Positions 36,007-50,701 of a DNA stretch of 64,000 nucleotides are shown piece after piece. The notes under the pieces are model-generated. The model had not been told where the DNA came from. It did not search any database and saw nothing but the letters and a program-made list of their open reading frames with translations. Where the stretch lies: the NCBI RefSeq assembly GCF_001949145.1, contig NW_019091428.1, forward strand, positions 122,830 to 186,829, in the 5' to 3' direction. This stretch comes from Acanthaster planci. Its lineage: Eukaryota > Echinodermata > Asteroidea > Valvatida > Acanthasteridae. How positions within the stretch are numbered: the first letter of the stretch is position 1; each line of letters starts with the position of its first letter. A program made the translations under genes and the position numbers.

Positions 36007-36232
36007 CTATAGAGGTTTTTCAGTCACGTGATTTTTGACGGTCAGCGTTCAATTTACACGGATGTGCGCGGAAATCCGGCCGCCGTCGAAGTCTCTGAGC
36101 ATTCAGGTGTACCTGAATTTGCCAACTGAAAGACGCAGATTCGAAAATGCACACGCCGCTGCAGACTTGGAACGCTTCTCGAACTGCCTTTGCCACGCCG
36201 GTCAAGTGACGTCACGTGCAAAACCTCTTCAG
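36007..36232. mobile_element. MITE with CTATAGAGGT termini, copy 2 (uninterrupted)
   Basis: The left end CTATAGAGGTTTTTCAGTCA and right end GACGTCACGTGCAAAACCTC are inverted copies of each other, over a 226-bp element. It is homologous along its length to 18571-18977 but lacks the hAT-like insertion. The pre-insertion site TGAAAGAC is at 36127-36134. Confidence 0.75.
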
Positions 36233-39200
36233 TTCACTTTAGTCATACCAACGTCCCTCGAGCAATAGATGGTTAGACTGGAACCAGGCCCAGGGGCACA
36301 GTGGCATCGATATGTGGCAGTATCCAATTTTTCTAAGCAACGAGGGAGCTGTTGACGTGAAAACAAAACCCCAGATGGCAGAGACCACAGACGCAGAAAG
36401 ATGAAACCGGCGGAGGCATTGTGAGGTGACGACGGCGATTTCACAAAACTGGTGCGGTCGTTCCAATGGAACTCCAGTGCCCATCATGCGCATTGATTAG
36501 CCGTTCATGAGGAAGTGAGCTAGAGTTCGTACCGAACTTGGTGACGTTTGCTGGTTAACGCATTTTCACAATAATGTAGATGTACAAGTTGAAGACCGCC
36601 TGAAATTCAACACAAGGGATGTCGACACTAACAAAACAAGATCCCACGAACCTCTATCACAAACAGTTCCTTCAACAAGAACTAAATGCTTTCAGCAGTC
36701 ATTCTTACAACAACCAGGGCCTGGAATCAGGTGCCATATAACATCACATCAGTTCAAAATTCATCTACATTTAGAAGACAGATAGAAAAGCTGTTTGATT
36801 GGATGCCTCTCTGACCTGAATTGAGTGACCTGCCAGTTGGAGCTGTTCAATTATCTATCCACATCCTTCCACATTCAAGACATGTCATGCCGTATCCTGA
36901 TTCCGGGCCTCGTCGTCATTCTGCCAGCGAATGATTATTGAGACGGGAGCCAGAGGGAGCTTATTTCGTTGCTGAGAGGAAAGTTACAGAAGCAAAGAAC
37001 CCAATACCCAAGCCCCTCAAATTCACGATACATTGTTATCATCACTATTATTCATTTTGGAAATGACACCAAGGATTCCTCAAAAGCATTCTAGGCACTG
37101 TAGCTCGCAAGCCTGAAGAAACCTGTAGAGAGGAGACAATGAGAAGCAGTTACAGTTTTAGCGGTGGGAGGAAAACCCTCGGAATCGGGATGGAACTGAA
37201 AATCCGATGCTCATATGGACCGTGCCGGGATTCCAACACAGACCGCAGAGGGACAGGCGAGGAAAGAACCGCTACGCCAACCTGACTTCCCTGCAGCAGA
37301 TGCATGTATCAGATGTGAGACCAATTAGGGTAATGTCTTACGGAGTGAGGTCCGTTAGCAACCTGGATTTGTCAGTTATCACCATGTACTTCCTCAGTGC
37401 CACATGTCCCTTCTTGTTTGGCTCAACTTCCTTTTTTTTCTCTGGCCGTTGGCTGGCATTGAAGCCGGAGGGAGTAACCAATTATCGATGTTCGAGGCGT
37501 GTTGGTCGTGTTTATTGCAGCGCGTGTCAGGGGGTATCGGAAATGGACACGGGGAGGCAATCTGTCTTCAGCATACGTACCCTGTCAGCACCTGGGTGGG
37601 CTTATATATAAGGCCCAGGGTTCCCTACCTAATCCCCAGTAATTACCAAATTTACTGATGCTACCTAGATATCATGATCAGTCGGAAAAAAAGGGGGAGG
37701 AAAAGCATTTAGCATTTCTCGTTCTGTGGAAAGAGGTATCATTGTTGCCCGTGACTCACGGCTTCACAGAGGTCGCGGTGCACTTGTTGGAAAGGAGGCG
37801 GGTTCATGTTTGTGCCTTGGGCGACGAAGGCTGTGGGCCGGTTGCGTCACATCATGCAGGAAAGTGGCCAAGGGGAGAACCACAAACTGCTGCCAGAAAT
37901 GAAGAGTTGCAAGTCCTCCCGCGGAGGGACTCGTTGATTCGTTCATCATTTGGAACGAAATATAAAAGACACAGCTTTACACGAAAACCTGATTTTGCTA
38001 CTGGTATACAGTAAATTTATTCCGAGTGTTAATCAATTCTGCTGTATCTTTATATTAAAACACATTAAACACGCCTTCTTTGTCCGGTTTAAAATTAATC
38101 TTTCCCAAAATGGGCTACGTTTCACGTACGCACACCGGGTGCTGTGGTCTCAATACTGGCTCACCTGCTTTTGATGTAATTCCGCATTAATGAGGCAGGA
38201 AGCAGACAGTCGGATTGACCAAACCCTGTGGTATGACAAGGCAATCCTCTAATCATACACGGCAAAAAGTTGATGTTTTTCGTGGTCAAATTGGGGGCGT
38301 ATAGTAAGGGGGTAAACAATAGCGGAGACGATCGTGACGATCTGCTGTCAACAAGACCAAGACCAGGGAGAGTTGGAATCAGAAAAATCAGCAAACTGAA
38401 TGGAAGGAGACCCTCAGTAAAGTACGAAGAGCGACGCGTATTTGCGTGACTTGTATAGACTTTATTTACGAGGAAGCCCGGTATTCGATCCTATTCCTTG
38501 CACCTGTTTTATTGTAATCTATCGAATGGAATGGTACCAGACTATATTTTATGCAGACATTCGTTCCAATCCCCTTTCAAGTATTTTTCAAATTGGGGGT
38601 TAGAAACCAAGGTATATTTACTTACAAAATTTCAAATTATGTGGCATAGTAGACAGTAACTAATTTTTTTATGAAATTTTATTTAATTGCTTTCCTTTCT
38701 ACTTGCAACTTCCTAAAATGAAGAGTTAGCTTCGCTTTCGATATCAGCATGGCCGACTCGTATTGACCAGCACCCGCTTCTTCGAATTTCCAGCCCCCGT
38801 GAAATTGTGAGATTTTCCCCCAGTAATTCCCTACCCCCACCAGTTGTCGAAACAAATCTTCTAAAATTACACAAATGTATGGGATCGTGATTGCGGGTGA
38901 CCTTTGAAAACCACGAAGGAGATTACATTCCCTTTTCGTCTCCCCGTCCTGTTTGAATGACACCTCATTCAGTTCTCATAAGTACCGATAACACGAGACT
39001 ACATCTGATATCACTGTACCCCCCAGAGAACGAGGGGTTTAGCGAAACGGTCCGATCTGTGTGGGCCTTGCTTCCCTCGGCCCCTGGCACCCCGCACTAT
39101 TGGTAAGGTCACTGGGAGTTCCTTAGACGGGAGGAGAACAATTCGTGGAAGAAACGTTCCCTGGGTACTTTTGTGATTCACGGCCGTGTATGAGCGCCCA

Positions 39201-39487
39201 CCCATCATTGTTTTGCTGCTGATTAATCACCGTTCTATCCCTCAAACGTTGCTTAGCGTTTTAAAGATGCGTGTCGGATTGAAGTGTAGAGGTTCCATCC
39301 GATCCAACAGCTCTTGGCGGAAATGCCGATTTCGCTGCGAATCCGACTTGAACAGGTCCGAAAACTGGCAGATCCGATCCGAGGTCGGAATGGGATTCGG
39401 ATCAGATGTGCGCATATTTATCCGCCCTGAGCAGGAGCACCCCTCATGGGTTAAAAAAAACACTTAGGTCGGGAGGGCTCTATTTGT
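36233..39487. other. Intergenic DNA, no gene recognised
   Basis: Frames of up to 134 codons (37207-37611) are present but show no family similarity that can be recognised and no consistent splice structure. Nothing else stands out. Confidence 0.35.
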
Positions 39488-39615
39488 TGGTAGCGATGCG
39501 ACTACAACGCTTGCATTTCACAGTCGTTCGTGTACCGACGATGCGCTGTTAGTACCAAAGGAGCCTCCGTTGCAAGGAAAATTGCGCCCGCTCTAGGTCC
39601 AGCTCGGTGCCCATT
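39488..39615 (-). repeat. Dispersed repeat family R1, copy 3
   Basis: Read on the minus strand this gives GAGCTGGACCTAGAGCGGGC, then TTGCAACGGAGGCTCCTTTGGTA and GCAAGCGTTGTAGTCGCATCG. It is the closest match to copy 1 and spans the same full unit. Confidence 0.65.
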
Positions 39616-39897
39616 GCTTTAGGTTACATATACTTGTCAGTAGCACTCCCTTTCTGTCTTCCCACTGCAGCAGCCATGTTTGGGCTTAAATCCTGAATCG
39701 GTCCTGTCGTTTAGAGTATTTTAGGTATGCGTGTGGACACGGTTCATCTCCATTAGACTCCAAACATATTTGGTTGGTAAATTGAGGGGTGAATTTCTGT
39801 CTGCGTTATATTGTACGTCAGCAGTTTTGGCGCCAAAACCTCTCTTTTCCGTCATCTTAAAAAAAATTCAATCAAAAGAAACTGTCGTTTCTCGTTT

Positions 39898-40118
39898 GGG
39901 CCCGATTTCACGACGCAACTTACCGCAAGCAAAAAATCGGCGTTTACTGTAGCAGAAAACCTGTGCTTTCGGAAAACATATTTCACGGGTTAGCGAGGAA
40001 TTTGTGTTTGTGCGCATGCGTACATCCCTTAACTAAGGATTCTGTGCTTAAAGGTTAGCGCAGAATGGAGATCGTAAGCGCGGAATTCTGCGGTAAGCAG
40101 TGCCATGAAATTGGGCCC
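39898..40118. mobile_element. MITE with GGGCCC(A/G)ATTTCA termini, copy 2
   Basis: It begins GGGCCCGATTTCACGACGCA and ends GCAGTGCCATGAAATTGGGCCC, with an interior homologous to 6643-6895. It is about 30 bp shorter than copy 1 because of internal deletions. It lies between UST and the Ig gene. A (CG)6 run follows at 40206-40217. Confidence 0.7.
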
Positions 40119-43100
40119 CTGATCTGACCAATGCCCGAATAATGCTTCCAGCAAATGAGGCAGTCGGTATCCGGTTCGGAAGTCGAACTGGATTCCGAAC
40201 AGCTACGCGCGCGCGCGATAGTCTGTCCTATCAGCGCAGCCATATACATGTACGCTGACTCACGGCTTTTTGGAATACCGAACGGGCTCACATGTGGTCG
40301 TGAAACTATATCCGAGAAGGTGCATGTTTACAGAGGTTTCCCTGATTATTCAGACACATTCATGTTCGGCAACTTTCGGGCGTACTATGCCAGCTGGGAT
40401 TGCTAAAGTGTTGCTCCCTGGAAACTAGGTTAATTAAATTTAATGAAACCCATATGACAAGAGAGGAAACCTGACGGCTGGTCCCTGAGCCCTTCGGGAG
40501 TTTATCCAATCATTGCCACTGACGTGCGTGGACCGGATTTCTGGTATGTGTGCCTGGTGACAGTGGTGTACGTGCCCCTTCCGATCCCAAATAGTCGTCG
40601 ATTCCATTCAGGTGCGCTTCCTCAATGCTAGCTGATTTTTTTTCTCCGAACCTTTATCCAATCGGAGATTAATGCGCATGCCTCTATATTTGCTGGTGTG
40701 TAAAAAGAACAGCAGGGTGTGTTGGGTTGGGAACCACCATTTTACGTAAGAGTTACCCTGAGGGGGAACGCTCACTGTATGTTTTCCACGTGAACGAGTA
40801 CGCAACTATTCGCTGGGAACGATGTTGTGCGCGCGCTTCCAAAGCTGATAACAAAAACTGCAGACATCCACGTGTGCGCTGTACATGCAGAGGTCTTGCA
40901 TAATTATGTCTGTTAACCCTAACATCCCTCACTCCTCCAACAGGTGAAGGATTGAGGAGTATTAGGGTTAAGGAGTATTGGTTGGCCTATACCAAATGGA
41001 AACGAAACATGATCTCAATTCTAATAAAATATAGAGGTTAAACTAAACTGGCACATTTTGTTATGTAATTTATATAAACTGAATGTATAAAACAAATCGT
41101 CAGTTACTCTGTCCGTAAAGATTTCATCTGATTTATTGCTTGCTGGTGTTTCGATTGTGTTTTGAAATGAATGTGTCCGAAGCAATAGGCCTATTCTTGA
41201 TTGTGGTGTGGTGTAGAAATGTCATAGTGTCTCAGAGGCACTCAATGAAGGAAAAGGTTGGTTAGCTTCTAAAAATCAAGTCAGAGCAAACCGTCGTCTC
41301 GGACGTATAAAATAATATATGGGCCCCAGCGGAATTAACCAATACATAGGAAAACTACTGGCTCGTTTTCGATCTTCTTTGGGTCAAGGAAATGGCTACC
41401 ACACTCTTCAGCGGATTTCGAACGGTTTATATTATTTCCGATTGCGGTCCCCAAAGATTTTTTTTTACCAGAAAAGGCAAAAGACAGCTCGCTGTCTGAA
41501 TGAGAAGAATTCCCCCCCCCCGTGGAACCAGATGTCTCTCACCGATTATTCTTTTGAAGCCGATTTCTCCCTCGGTGCATATTTACCTTAATGCGAAGAG
41601 GAAAACTGTGGGGAGCGCTGAGTGATGTAAGTGTCGTCAATTGGGCGCTCTGGGAGAAGCGGAGATCCTCATTTGGGTTCCCGTAATTGACGAGGGGAAG
41701 ACCTAAGAATTTCTGATTGGCATCAGCGTGCGTCTTGAGCAATGGAAGTTGCGAGCCGGCGGCGTACTGTTTCCTTTACGTAAAGCTCTCTATCCCAAAG
41801 ATCAAGAACTTAAGCCAAAACCCGTAATATAATCGGCTGCACTTCTCCTTTGCTTATGAGTTATCTGGACTGCGTCTGTCACTGCGCAAACCAACAACGT
41901 TGCAGCCATTGGCATCTAAGCTTTGATGCGAATTCGAAAGTACGTGTGTCGTGATTGGTTAGTAGTAGTCAGCAGCATGTCTGGCGTGTCTCGCTTTATA
42001 AATGTCCTCAACCCCTCAAGTGTGTGTTTAATTCTACAGATTGTAAGGTTGGGTCAGTAGCCAGATGACTATTATGCCAATACAAATTACTTCGCAAGCT
42101 CTATCCTATGAAGAGTGGGGACGTGCACAATAAACCCTTGCGACGTATTAGAAATCTACACTCAATGATGCTCACGTAATACCTGAATTCTCGTTCGGCC
42201 ACGAGAAATGAACGAAGAGACCAAGTGATTCCAGTGTCTTTTGCATGGCTTGCGATGGCCTGGTCCAGTTTAATTTCTCTTTTATAAACCACGATTAGCG
42301 GATTTTGTAACTTCCCCAATGCGAGAAATCATCTATAATGCGTTGGCCTCAATACCAGTCATTTCCCGTTGAAATCTCCTGTTAGTCCACACTTGCCATG
42401 ACGGATTTGTTACTCGCGTGAATGACTCCAACAGTTTGTACACCAAGTGCGGACATTTGCAAACCAAATTTCACCTTGCATTTCTGGACGCGCATGATCA
42501 CTTGCATGAATACAATTTCTTCAAGGAAACAATCAGGCACTAGGCCCCCAAGTCATGAATTTTCTCGAGAAAAAAGGTTTTCTCCCTAGAAAGTGAGTGG
42601 AGAATTGCGGTCGTTTGGGCAGCCAACTTCCACTCTATGACTGCTTATCAAGTGCTTCAAAATTGGACTATCCGGTCCCAGGGATATGACCGCTTTAGTG
42701 AGGGGAAAAGATACTATGTGTCCCAGGGATGGTTGTGTCCCGGGTCACGGGTAACATTTTATCCTAGGGTCCTTGTAAAAAAAAAAAAAAAATTGGTACT
42801 AAAATATTATAAATTCACAGCATGTCGTGGATGACCAGTAAGGCACGTCCCCTGTGGTGAAACACCCACACTGGCAAACACTGTCGGTCCAAACGGGATG
42901 TAGGAACGGCGAGAAATTCGAGAAGAGTTTTGCTTAGAATTTATCACTTTTGATCCTTTTAGCCAGATGACGATCTTACCTGTACGCGGATACAAAACCT
43001 GTGTTTCTCTGTAGTATCTCTGGATTTGTATATTTTTTCTCCCGAAGACTCCTGTGGTTTCTGTCGATTCAGGGTTACGTTGGAATGTTGCGAACCGGAG

Positions 43101-46100
43101 GGTTTTTTAGTTACTTCCAAAATGGTGTCGTGAAGTATCATGCTTTTTTAATCGTGCATTCCACGTGGTCCTGGCTGATAAAGTTGGGATTGAGAATCCT
43201 TATAGGATTATCGTTTGCGTTGCTTGCATGGTAGCCAAATTTAGACTTTTGCTTCCGCGCAAGCATTTTTTTCCAGAGTGGAGGTGGAGGCCTGTGTGTT
43301 GCAAACGGACTATTGAATCTCGGCTCCAATGGACTTCAACGGTTTCATGAACTCAGTGGCCTGGTCGAGCCCACTTTTTACAGAAGAGTCATGAGTCGAT
43401 TTGACCAAAATGTGAGACCAAAGTTTGGATTCTTTTCATTTGGCTCCCAAAGGGTAAAGTACTCAAGCTGGTTGTGGAGGTCTGGTTTGAAGGCGAAAAT
43501 GAAGAAGACATCAGTATTCGGGGAAACGGGTGGCAGGGCAAAGATTATCATTGCAGGACACACAAAACAAAAGCACATCGGTGGATGTTTGGCGGCGGGG
43601 AGTAACATTTTTCGATTAATTGCAGTTTAGAAAATGGAACAGAGATTGGGTTCGGGTCCTGGCCAGGGTTTAAAAGACCATACACCCAAACCCTGAATGA
43701 ACAAGGGCACAATGCTCAGGACCTGTTGAATCGCACCTTTCCTACCCCCAGAAATGCGAATTGGTGTTGCACCACGCCCGCAAGGAAGGGTGATGCTTTA
43801 GACAGATGCCAGGATGGCGGGAACCGGTATGTTACCCAGGAAGAAATTGATTTTCCTGCGCAGGGGAGGGTGTGTGCACTGCGCTCGTTTCACCTTATTT
43901 TACGGCATGAAATACAAACAGGATGACTCTTAAGTAGGTGATTTAGCCAGGAACAGAGTCGAAGTGGCATGGGTACGTGGCATTGAATCATGGCGAGTTA
44001 ACTGGTGTGTGCCAAATTACAGGAAGCAACTTTGTCTTACCTGTTATTCAGACCGTGAAAAGCGAAGGTTTAGTCACTTTTCACAAAATATAGGGGACCT
44101 TACTGTGAAATAATTAAAATAATCAGTTCTAGATTATTTTGAATGTACCTTTTCGCATTAATGTGGACTCGAAAACAGGCAGGAGTGTCCGAGGATTAAA
44201 ATGTCTCGTTTGTGGAGAATTCAGATTTGCCGTAATAAGGCAGGTGGAGAACTGAAGCACATCATATCACTTTTCCCAATGTCTAGTCAGAGAAAGTAGA
44301 GCTTTTTGAGCACAAATTACCGACGTTTGGCTGTAAATTACCAACATCTTAGAATTCCAGCATGATATAGCCAGGTTTGCCCACCAATTACGCCATTGTA
44401 GTGAACTATGACTAGAAAAATGTGAACTGCGCTTTTCTGCAAGAAGTCAGTTGTAAACCGGCACTGTACGCGGAGATTTAGACGCAATGTACAGCATACA
44501 GTCGCGCGACTCACAGATTTAGTGTTCCCGATGTTAATAATTCCTTATGACATTTTATCGGTCCACAGGCTCAGATTTTGATTTCATTTTTCCCTCATTT
44601 TAATTTTAAATCAGTTAGTTTCTTCATTTCATCTGTTGTAATGGTTCCTCTTTCAATTTCACAGAAGTGCAGCCAAGCCTTGGTAGATATCCGATAATAA
44701 AAGGACGCCACATGCCTATTATTACTCCAACGAAATATTTGTAATGTTCTCTCTCAACGGTGACAAGCACTGTAGCCTGTGACTGACTCCCACTTGTAAA
44801 AACTGTACACTTTTGTGCACATTTAGATGAAAAACAATGTATGCACTGAAACGTGTGACGTGCGTGGACCAATTCGGGCTGGGTCAGATCGAACAATTGG
44901 ATATTCGGCTACCATCTTGGAATTCGATCGATATTCGATCGAAATACCCCCAATAAGCATCCACTGCCATTTGGTCGTGTGCATGGTTGTATGTCTTCGG
45001 GATGTGTACAGTACATTGAAGACATTATACATCATCAGAAATGTTAGGAAATGACAGTTGGAATTTTAAGCTCCGCCGCCAATCCCTTAATTTATCTCCC
45101 AAAATGAGTAACCATCACCAGGACGACAGGCCGCTCGTGTATCGGCAGCACTGCATGGGAAAGGAATTCGTCGGCAGTGCCGTGTTGCCTGCGTAATAAG
45201 GCGCCGGGCAATCATTCGAAAAAGAACGGAGGCTCCATTTGCGACGCCGGCATTCAAACTGGTCCAAATTGAAGCCCGTAGTTGCATTAGTTTTGGGATC
45301 TGGTGTGCAGTCCCGGAAACGAGCGAACTTTCTCCAGCAGCTGTGCCCTGGCTGACATGGGCGTAAGTCCCAAAGGGATGGGGGTATATATCACCCGCTT
45401 TTTTGGAGGGGGGGCTATTAAATCATCTCCCCGACACACACACACGAGGTAGTGTGTATTTGCCTGCAACTGGGGACCCCCTATTGTTCCTCTTTTGTCT
45501 GTACTCTAACTTTTTTAGAAGACCACCCATATGTTTTGTACACAGTTGTCAATCGGGGACCCTCTGTCAATCAGGGACCTTATTGTCCTCTATGGTTCAG
45601 GGTCCCCAACTGAATGCAGAAACAAACTCACACACACACACATGAGCAAAGAAATTAAAGCAGATTGTGATGGATAGCCAGGCAAAGCAACCCCGTTCCT
45701 ACCCTTTCCCCATCCCCACCCCCCCTCCCAGCACGGATTTATTGTACATCACTGCTGGCTGAGGTGTAACCCGAGTGTGAATGATGGTTTCCCCTTCCTG
45801 AAAAGTTGGATGAAAACACATTGCATTTCGGAAATTGTACAAACATCTATCGCTTTTTCCCCCCCACACAAAACAGCATGAAACGACAAGTGAAGCAAAA
45901 TCTTAGTCAACTTACATCTGCTTTTTATTTTTGCTCAGCCGTTGCATAAATTGAAAAGATCTGGTTTTGATATATATTTTTCTCGTGTTATTGGAGTACA
46001 AATAACTGAGCCATATAAAAATACATTTTGCTATAGATTTCGAGGGATACTTGGCGTAAAGAAGGCTGAGCTCCGAACCAATTTACCAACCAAAGCTTTT

Positions 46101-49100
46101 GTAATGTATTATTGCTCTCATTGTAATTGGTCCCCAAGAAATGTTTAGTTAGTAAGACAAATATTCTTGAAAATATTCTTACAGCGGGGTAGTTGGAGGA
46201 TACAGTGCCAGAGTGACATTTATTATAGAATATAATTATTATATTAAAAAAATATGCCTTTTATTTACACTTTTCACTCTACATTCTGGCATGTCGCTAA
46301 TCTGGCGGAATTATGCTCACTATCTAAATGAATAAAGGTGTATCAACAATACCTATATGTCTGTTTTCCACAGGGACGCTACGTGCGTGTGACCCACACC
46401 CTCACAGATTGTGAGCAATTGATGTACACCGACTGATTCAAATGCTTATGGAACTTTTATTTCCCTCAAAGACACTTTCACTCATGTCGCTTAATTGGTC
46501 GCGTGTATGCCACACATCGTGCCAGAGCTTCTAATTTGAGAAAATTCCGATTTCTTTATGAAAGTGTAGGCCTCATAAGTCATTCGGAACACCAGTTGTT
46601 TAATATTCAAATCGACCCACGAGACAAAGGCTTTACTTTAGCTGTTGTAATTGAGTCACCATATTGATGATAACTACCGGTATTATAAACATGAGACAAT
46701 GTCTTCTTAACTGTAGCAATCGCAAGTTGTCTTGTCTTTCAAGTCAAGGTCTTGTGACAGAGGTGTTTACTGTAAGCCTGTGGAGCTATAGATCACCTGT
46801 CTACAAGTGGGCAGCGTGATTATCCTGTCCGACCTTGTGATTGACTTCTGATGGGCCTGATGCTCCCATTTAAAAAGGGGTTGTGCCGCTTGGTGGCAGC
46901 AGACATCAACAAAGTAATGCGCTTGCGCAATGGAATGTGCAACTTCTGCATGCAGTGGATTGGACAGCCATGCTTTTTTGACGTTTTTTTACGATCATGC
47001 ATTATGCACTGGATGTTGCATTTTCTCTAACTGTTCCTTAATGCTTGAATGCCCAAGTCCTGGAATTACTGCTCGAATTGAAATCGGGCCTTGAACAACG
47101 AACGTGCAGTTCTATAGTTGGAAACGTCTTTTTCAGAATTCCAGTTGTTGGCCTAAGTCTCGCCATTAACGGCACGGGAAAAATGAGAACCACGTCAAGG
47201 TAAGCGGACTCTTGGCATCGACCATTTTGTGATGAAGAAAGAAGCGCATGGAGGGTTAAAGGTTCCCACCGATTATCACCATCACCAAGGCCTGGATGGC
47301 AATCAATAGGTACGGCTCTTTATTTAGCAATGCAAACTTGGCAGGGGCAATTGCTACAGAATCAACTTCAGGTGATGACCTATACATGTCACAAAGCCAG
47401 TGGATGAGTAACCGTGTGCCTGCCTCGCACGTCCTCAAAGCAATCGTGCGGGGTCAGACGCGCACAGGTGTTTCTCGTTTGTGTCTTAACAGGCGGAGAG
47501 TGTGAGGTCAAGCTGTTGCTTTGGAAGTGCACATTTTCTTGACGCCAGCTGCAATGATGTGATACTTCAGTCATGTGCTCGTGTCAGTCTTGTAACGCAA
47601 ATTCTCCTTATCTTCCCAGGGCTTCGGTTTTGTTAGGGAAGTCGGACACCACGTGACCGACGGCTCCAGACCGGGCATCGATTTGGGCAGTCGTGTAACT
47701 CTGTAAACCACTGGAGCGAATTTGTTTCCCAAGAACGCCACAAATAAACGATTAAAAACCATATTAGGGATATTACCGCTACGTGAGGACTGCCTTATTG
47801 ATTTTATACGTGGGATTAGAGTAACTGCGAATCAATTTATTGGCTACTTTACAATCTCTCTGTTGCATGGAAAGTTCCTTTGGTTTTTTCTTCCCAAAAG
47901 CAAGATGGGTATCGCAATTTTCTCACTAAATATGTACAGACGGGTTTGACTTGTATGATCTACTTGAGTTTTAAGCAATTTCACATTGTCAACAAAGTTG
48001 TGTAAACTGGCACTTTGTACGTGCTATGATTAAAAGCAATTGCGATTCACGTAAGTTTTGTTTTATTGTATACACGTGCATAAAATTCGGTGTTTGAACG
48101 GGCCTGGGACCTACTCCTTTAAAAGTATTAACGCATTGGCCAATCGAAATGCACAAAATCTGTCGACCCTTTCCAAACGTGTATTTTCAAAGGGTGCGCT
48201 TTCCGAGTCTGCAGGATTGGTGTAAGAAAATGGTCGAGTAGTGAAACAGAATTCGAAGACAAAGTTTCTTTCTCCAATTGTACCGAACCCTTTCTACAAG
48301 ACCGAGGCTTTCTCGCGTAGGAATACACTCGTAAAATAAACTTGCTCTCACAGCTGATGTCAGTTATAGATGCAAGTGTTTTCCAGTCACATCGAAGTTT
48401 GTTCTCTTAACAAGTGACATCACAAAACTGTCTTTTGGAGTTCAATCATTCAATCGTTCACTCTCCCACGATACACGGGACTTCTTTGTAGCTGTATGAG
48501 CTACTGGTCTAGAGGAAGTCAACCTTTTGATCTGAGTAGCGATACCAATTATTCAATCACCGACATCGTTAGGATATTTCCGCGGGTGAATACTAGCTTA
48601 GAGGCTGTTAATCGATCTTTCCCGCGCGTCACCGTACTGCGTTCAACTTTTTCAAAGGGCGTGGAAATTACGCTATCCTCAATTCTTGGACAACCCTTGA
48701 CCGTACTATACAATTATGTGTACCAGTTAAAGTATTAATAAAGCAGGTCCGGTGATCAGTGAGTGGACTAAATCTTAAAGTGGCGACTATGACAAGTTGA
48801 CGTGTACTATAAAGTTTCGTCACTGCAAAGCACAATCAGTAATAGATGTCAACAACTTCTTATATTTCCTTAATTGCTGCGTCCCCCCGCCCCACCCCCA
48901 CAAAAAGTTCTAATCTGTGCGTCCAAATCAAGACGTATGGAAGATGTGTGATCATTTCCTTCTTAAAGCACCGTTTTTGACAATAACTGCAGCAATCTCT
49001 TTTCGTGCGCCTTTAAACCGAAGGAGCTCAACTTGTATATGTGACATGTTAGCCTGTTCATAATGACCTAACCCGTCGCTCAAGTCTTCAAAACAAAAAA

Positions 49101-50701
49101 TGCAACTTGCTTGATACGCATTTCTGTACGTAGTTGCATTTAAGACAGGCAGTTCCTTGCCTGCATATCTTGAGAGTTCTATTTATGTCTGCACTGAAAC
49201 ATTACTCAACTAACGCACCACATGTATCGAACCTTGTAATTATGCGCATCCGTAATACGTGGTCCTGTATGCCGTAGCACTGATTACACCAAAATAGACC
49301 ATAATAGTGCTTTGGGATAGTTGACCTTAGCTGACCTACAAGCATGATAAGCAGATCTCACCCTTAGCATGAAATTGAAAGAGTTTGTTTAAAAAAAATT
49401 ATAACCAATTTTTCTTCAAGCTGGTTCAAATTGAAAATACGGGAAATGTGAGCTAGGAGGATTTCTGTTCATAATTTCCTCCTTATCGCCAGTCGGTTAA
49501 AAGGAAATTGGCCAAGTATGGCAAAAGAACTGGTTACTTTGACGACCAAGACCGATTTGAGCCTATAAGTTCCTTTAAGGTACTTAAAGTTTCTGGTGTT
49601 TTTTGTTCTTTTGAAATGGCGAAAGTGAGAAAATTGTATTAAGAAAATAAGCGGCGACCTGTGAATTAGCTACACCGGCCAGAGAACTTGGAGTTATTAA
49701 TAAAATTCTTATGATGAATAATTGTGACGAATTGGGACTTAATTGAGCTTTGCCATTTGCCTCTTGTAGGGTAGTTTATCCCTGTGAAAGTTAAAATGTA
49801 AATGCGCTTTGTAAATGCTTAGTCACACGCAAAAATAAACACGTCTCTATAGCAAATGCCATATCCAACTGATATCCAAATAATTATATCGGAAGGTATC
49901 AAAAAGTTGACAAAAAATAGCGTTCTGATTTGCTTTGCGAAATGATGCTTGCAAGCCACATAGGCGTGGCCCTTACTTATCTCACATCGCCAAACGTACC
50001 AAGGTCGGGTCCAGCCCTACTTCAAACGTCATCAACCCCCCTCCCCCCCCCATCTGACTACGGGGGATTTCTGTAGTGCAATGATTCATACGCTGCTCCA
50101 AATTTAGCTCGCGAAGAGTAGCCTTCAAGTACAACGTGACCTTCAGATTGAGGGAGGCATCTGATTTTGAAGATTATTTTAAGCCAGTGTGATTGCACAC
50201 TCAACCCCATGAAGCAGATTGATATATTACGTTGATCGGAAAACAATTCATCAACTGCCTGCACTCTTGCATGTTCAAATTCTTCCCCCACATTGGTCAG
50301 AGTCTTTACCGAGAAACATTGTCCAGAATTGTAACCACTTTTTAAAAGTATCTAATGCAACTTTTATGCCACCATTACTCAGCGAACTCAGGACGTCAAC
50401 AAGGAATGTCATTTTAGAGTTTTTTTTCAAACACATCCACACAGGAAAACTGTTAACACAGGAGCAGTTCCATAGCAGTTTCACAATTTTGAAAGGGTGT
50501 ACACAAAATGCACATATGCGACAGTAATAACATTCTCTATATGCTTTACCACGAAATCATTTGGTTTTCAAAGGCGTTGCCACCTTAAACTACGCCATGA
50601 CTTTCACCTCTATATCCACGAAACCACCTGCTGCGATTGCTGACGATCGCTTGAGTGTTTTTCTCTCTCGCAGTGATACAAATGTGGGGTTTATACAGCG
50701 G
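40119..50701. other. Intergenic DNA downstream of the Ig gene, no gene recognised
   Basis: No coding frame with a recognisable domain or phase-consistent exon set was found. A 59-bp hairpin at 40913-40971 (TTAACCCTAACAT.. against ..ATTAGGGTTAA), short CA runs near 45433 and 45630, and a poly-A run at 42777-42791 are the structured features seen. The 3' UTR of the minus-strand Ig gene must begin at 50701 and run left, but no clear AATAAA for it was identified. Confidence 0.35.
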
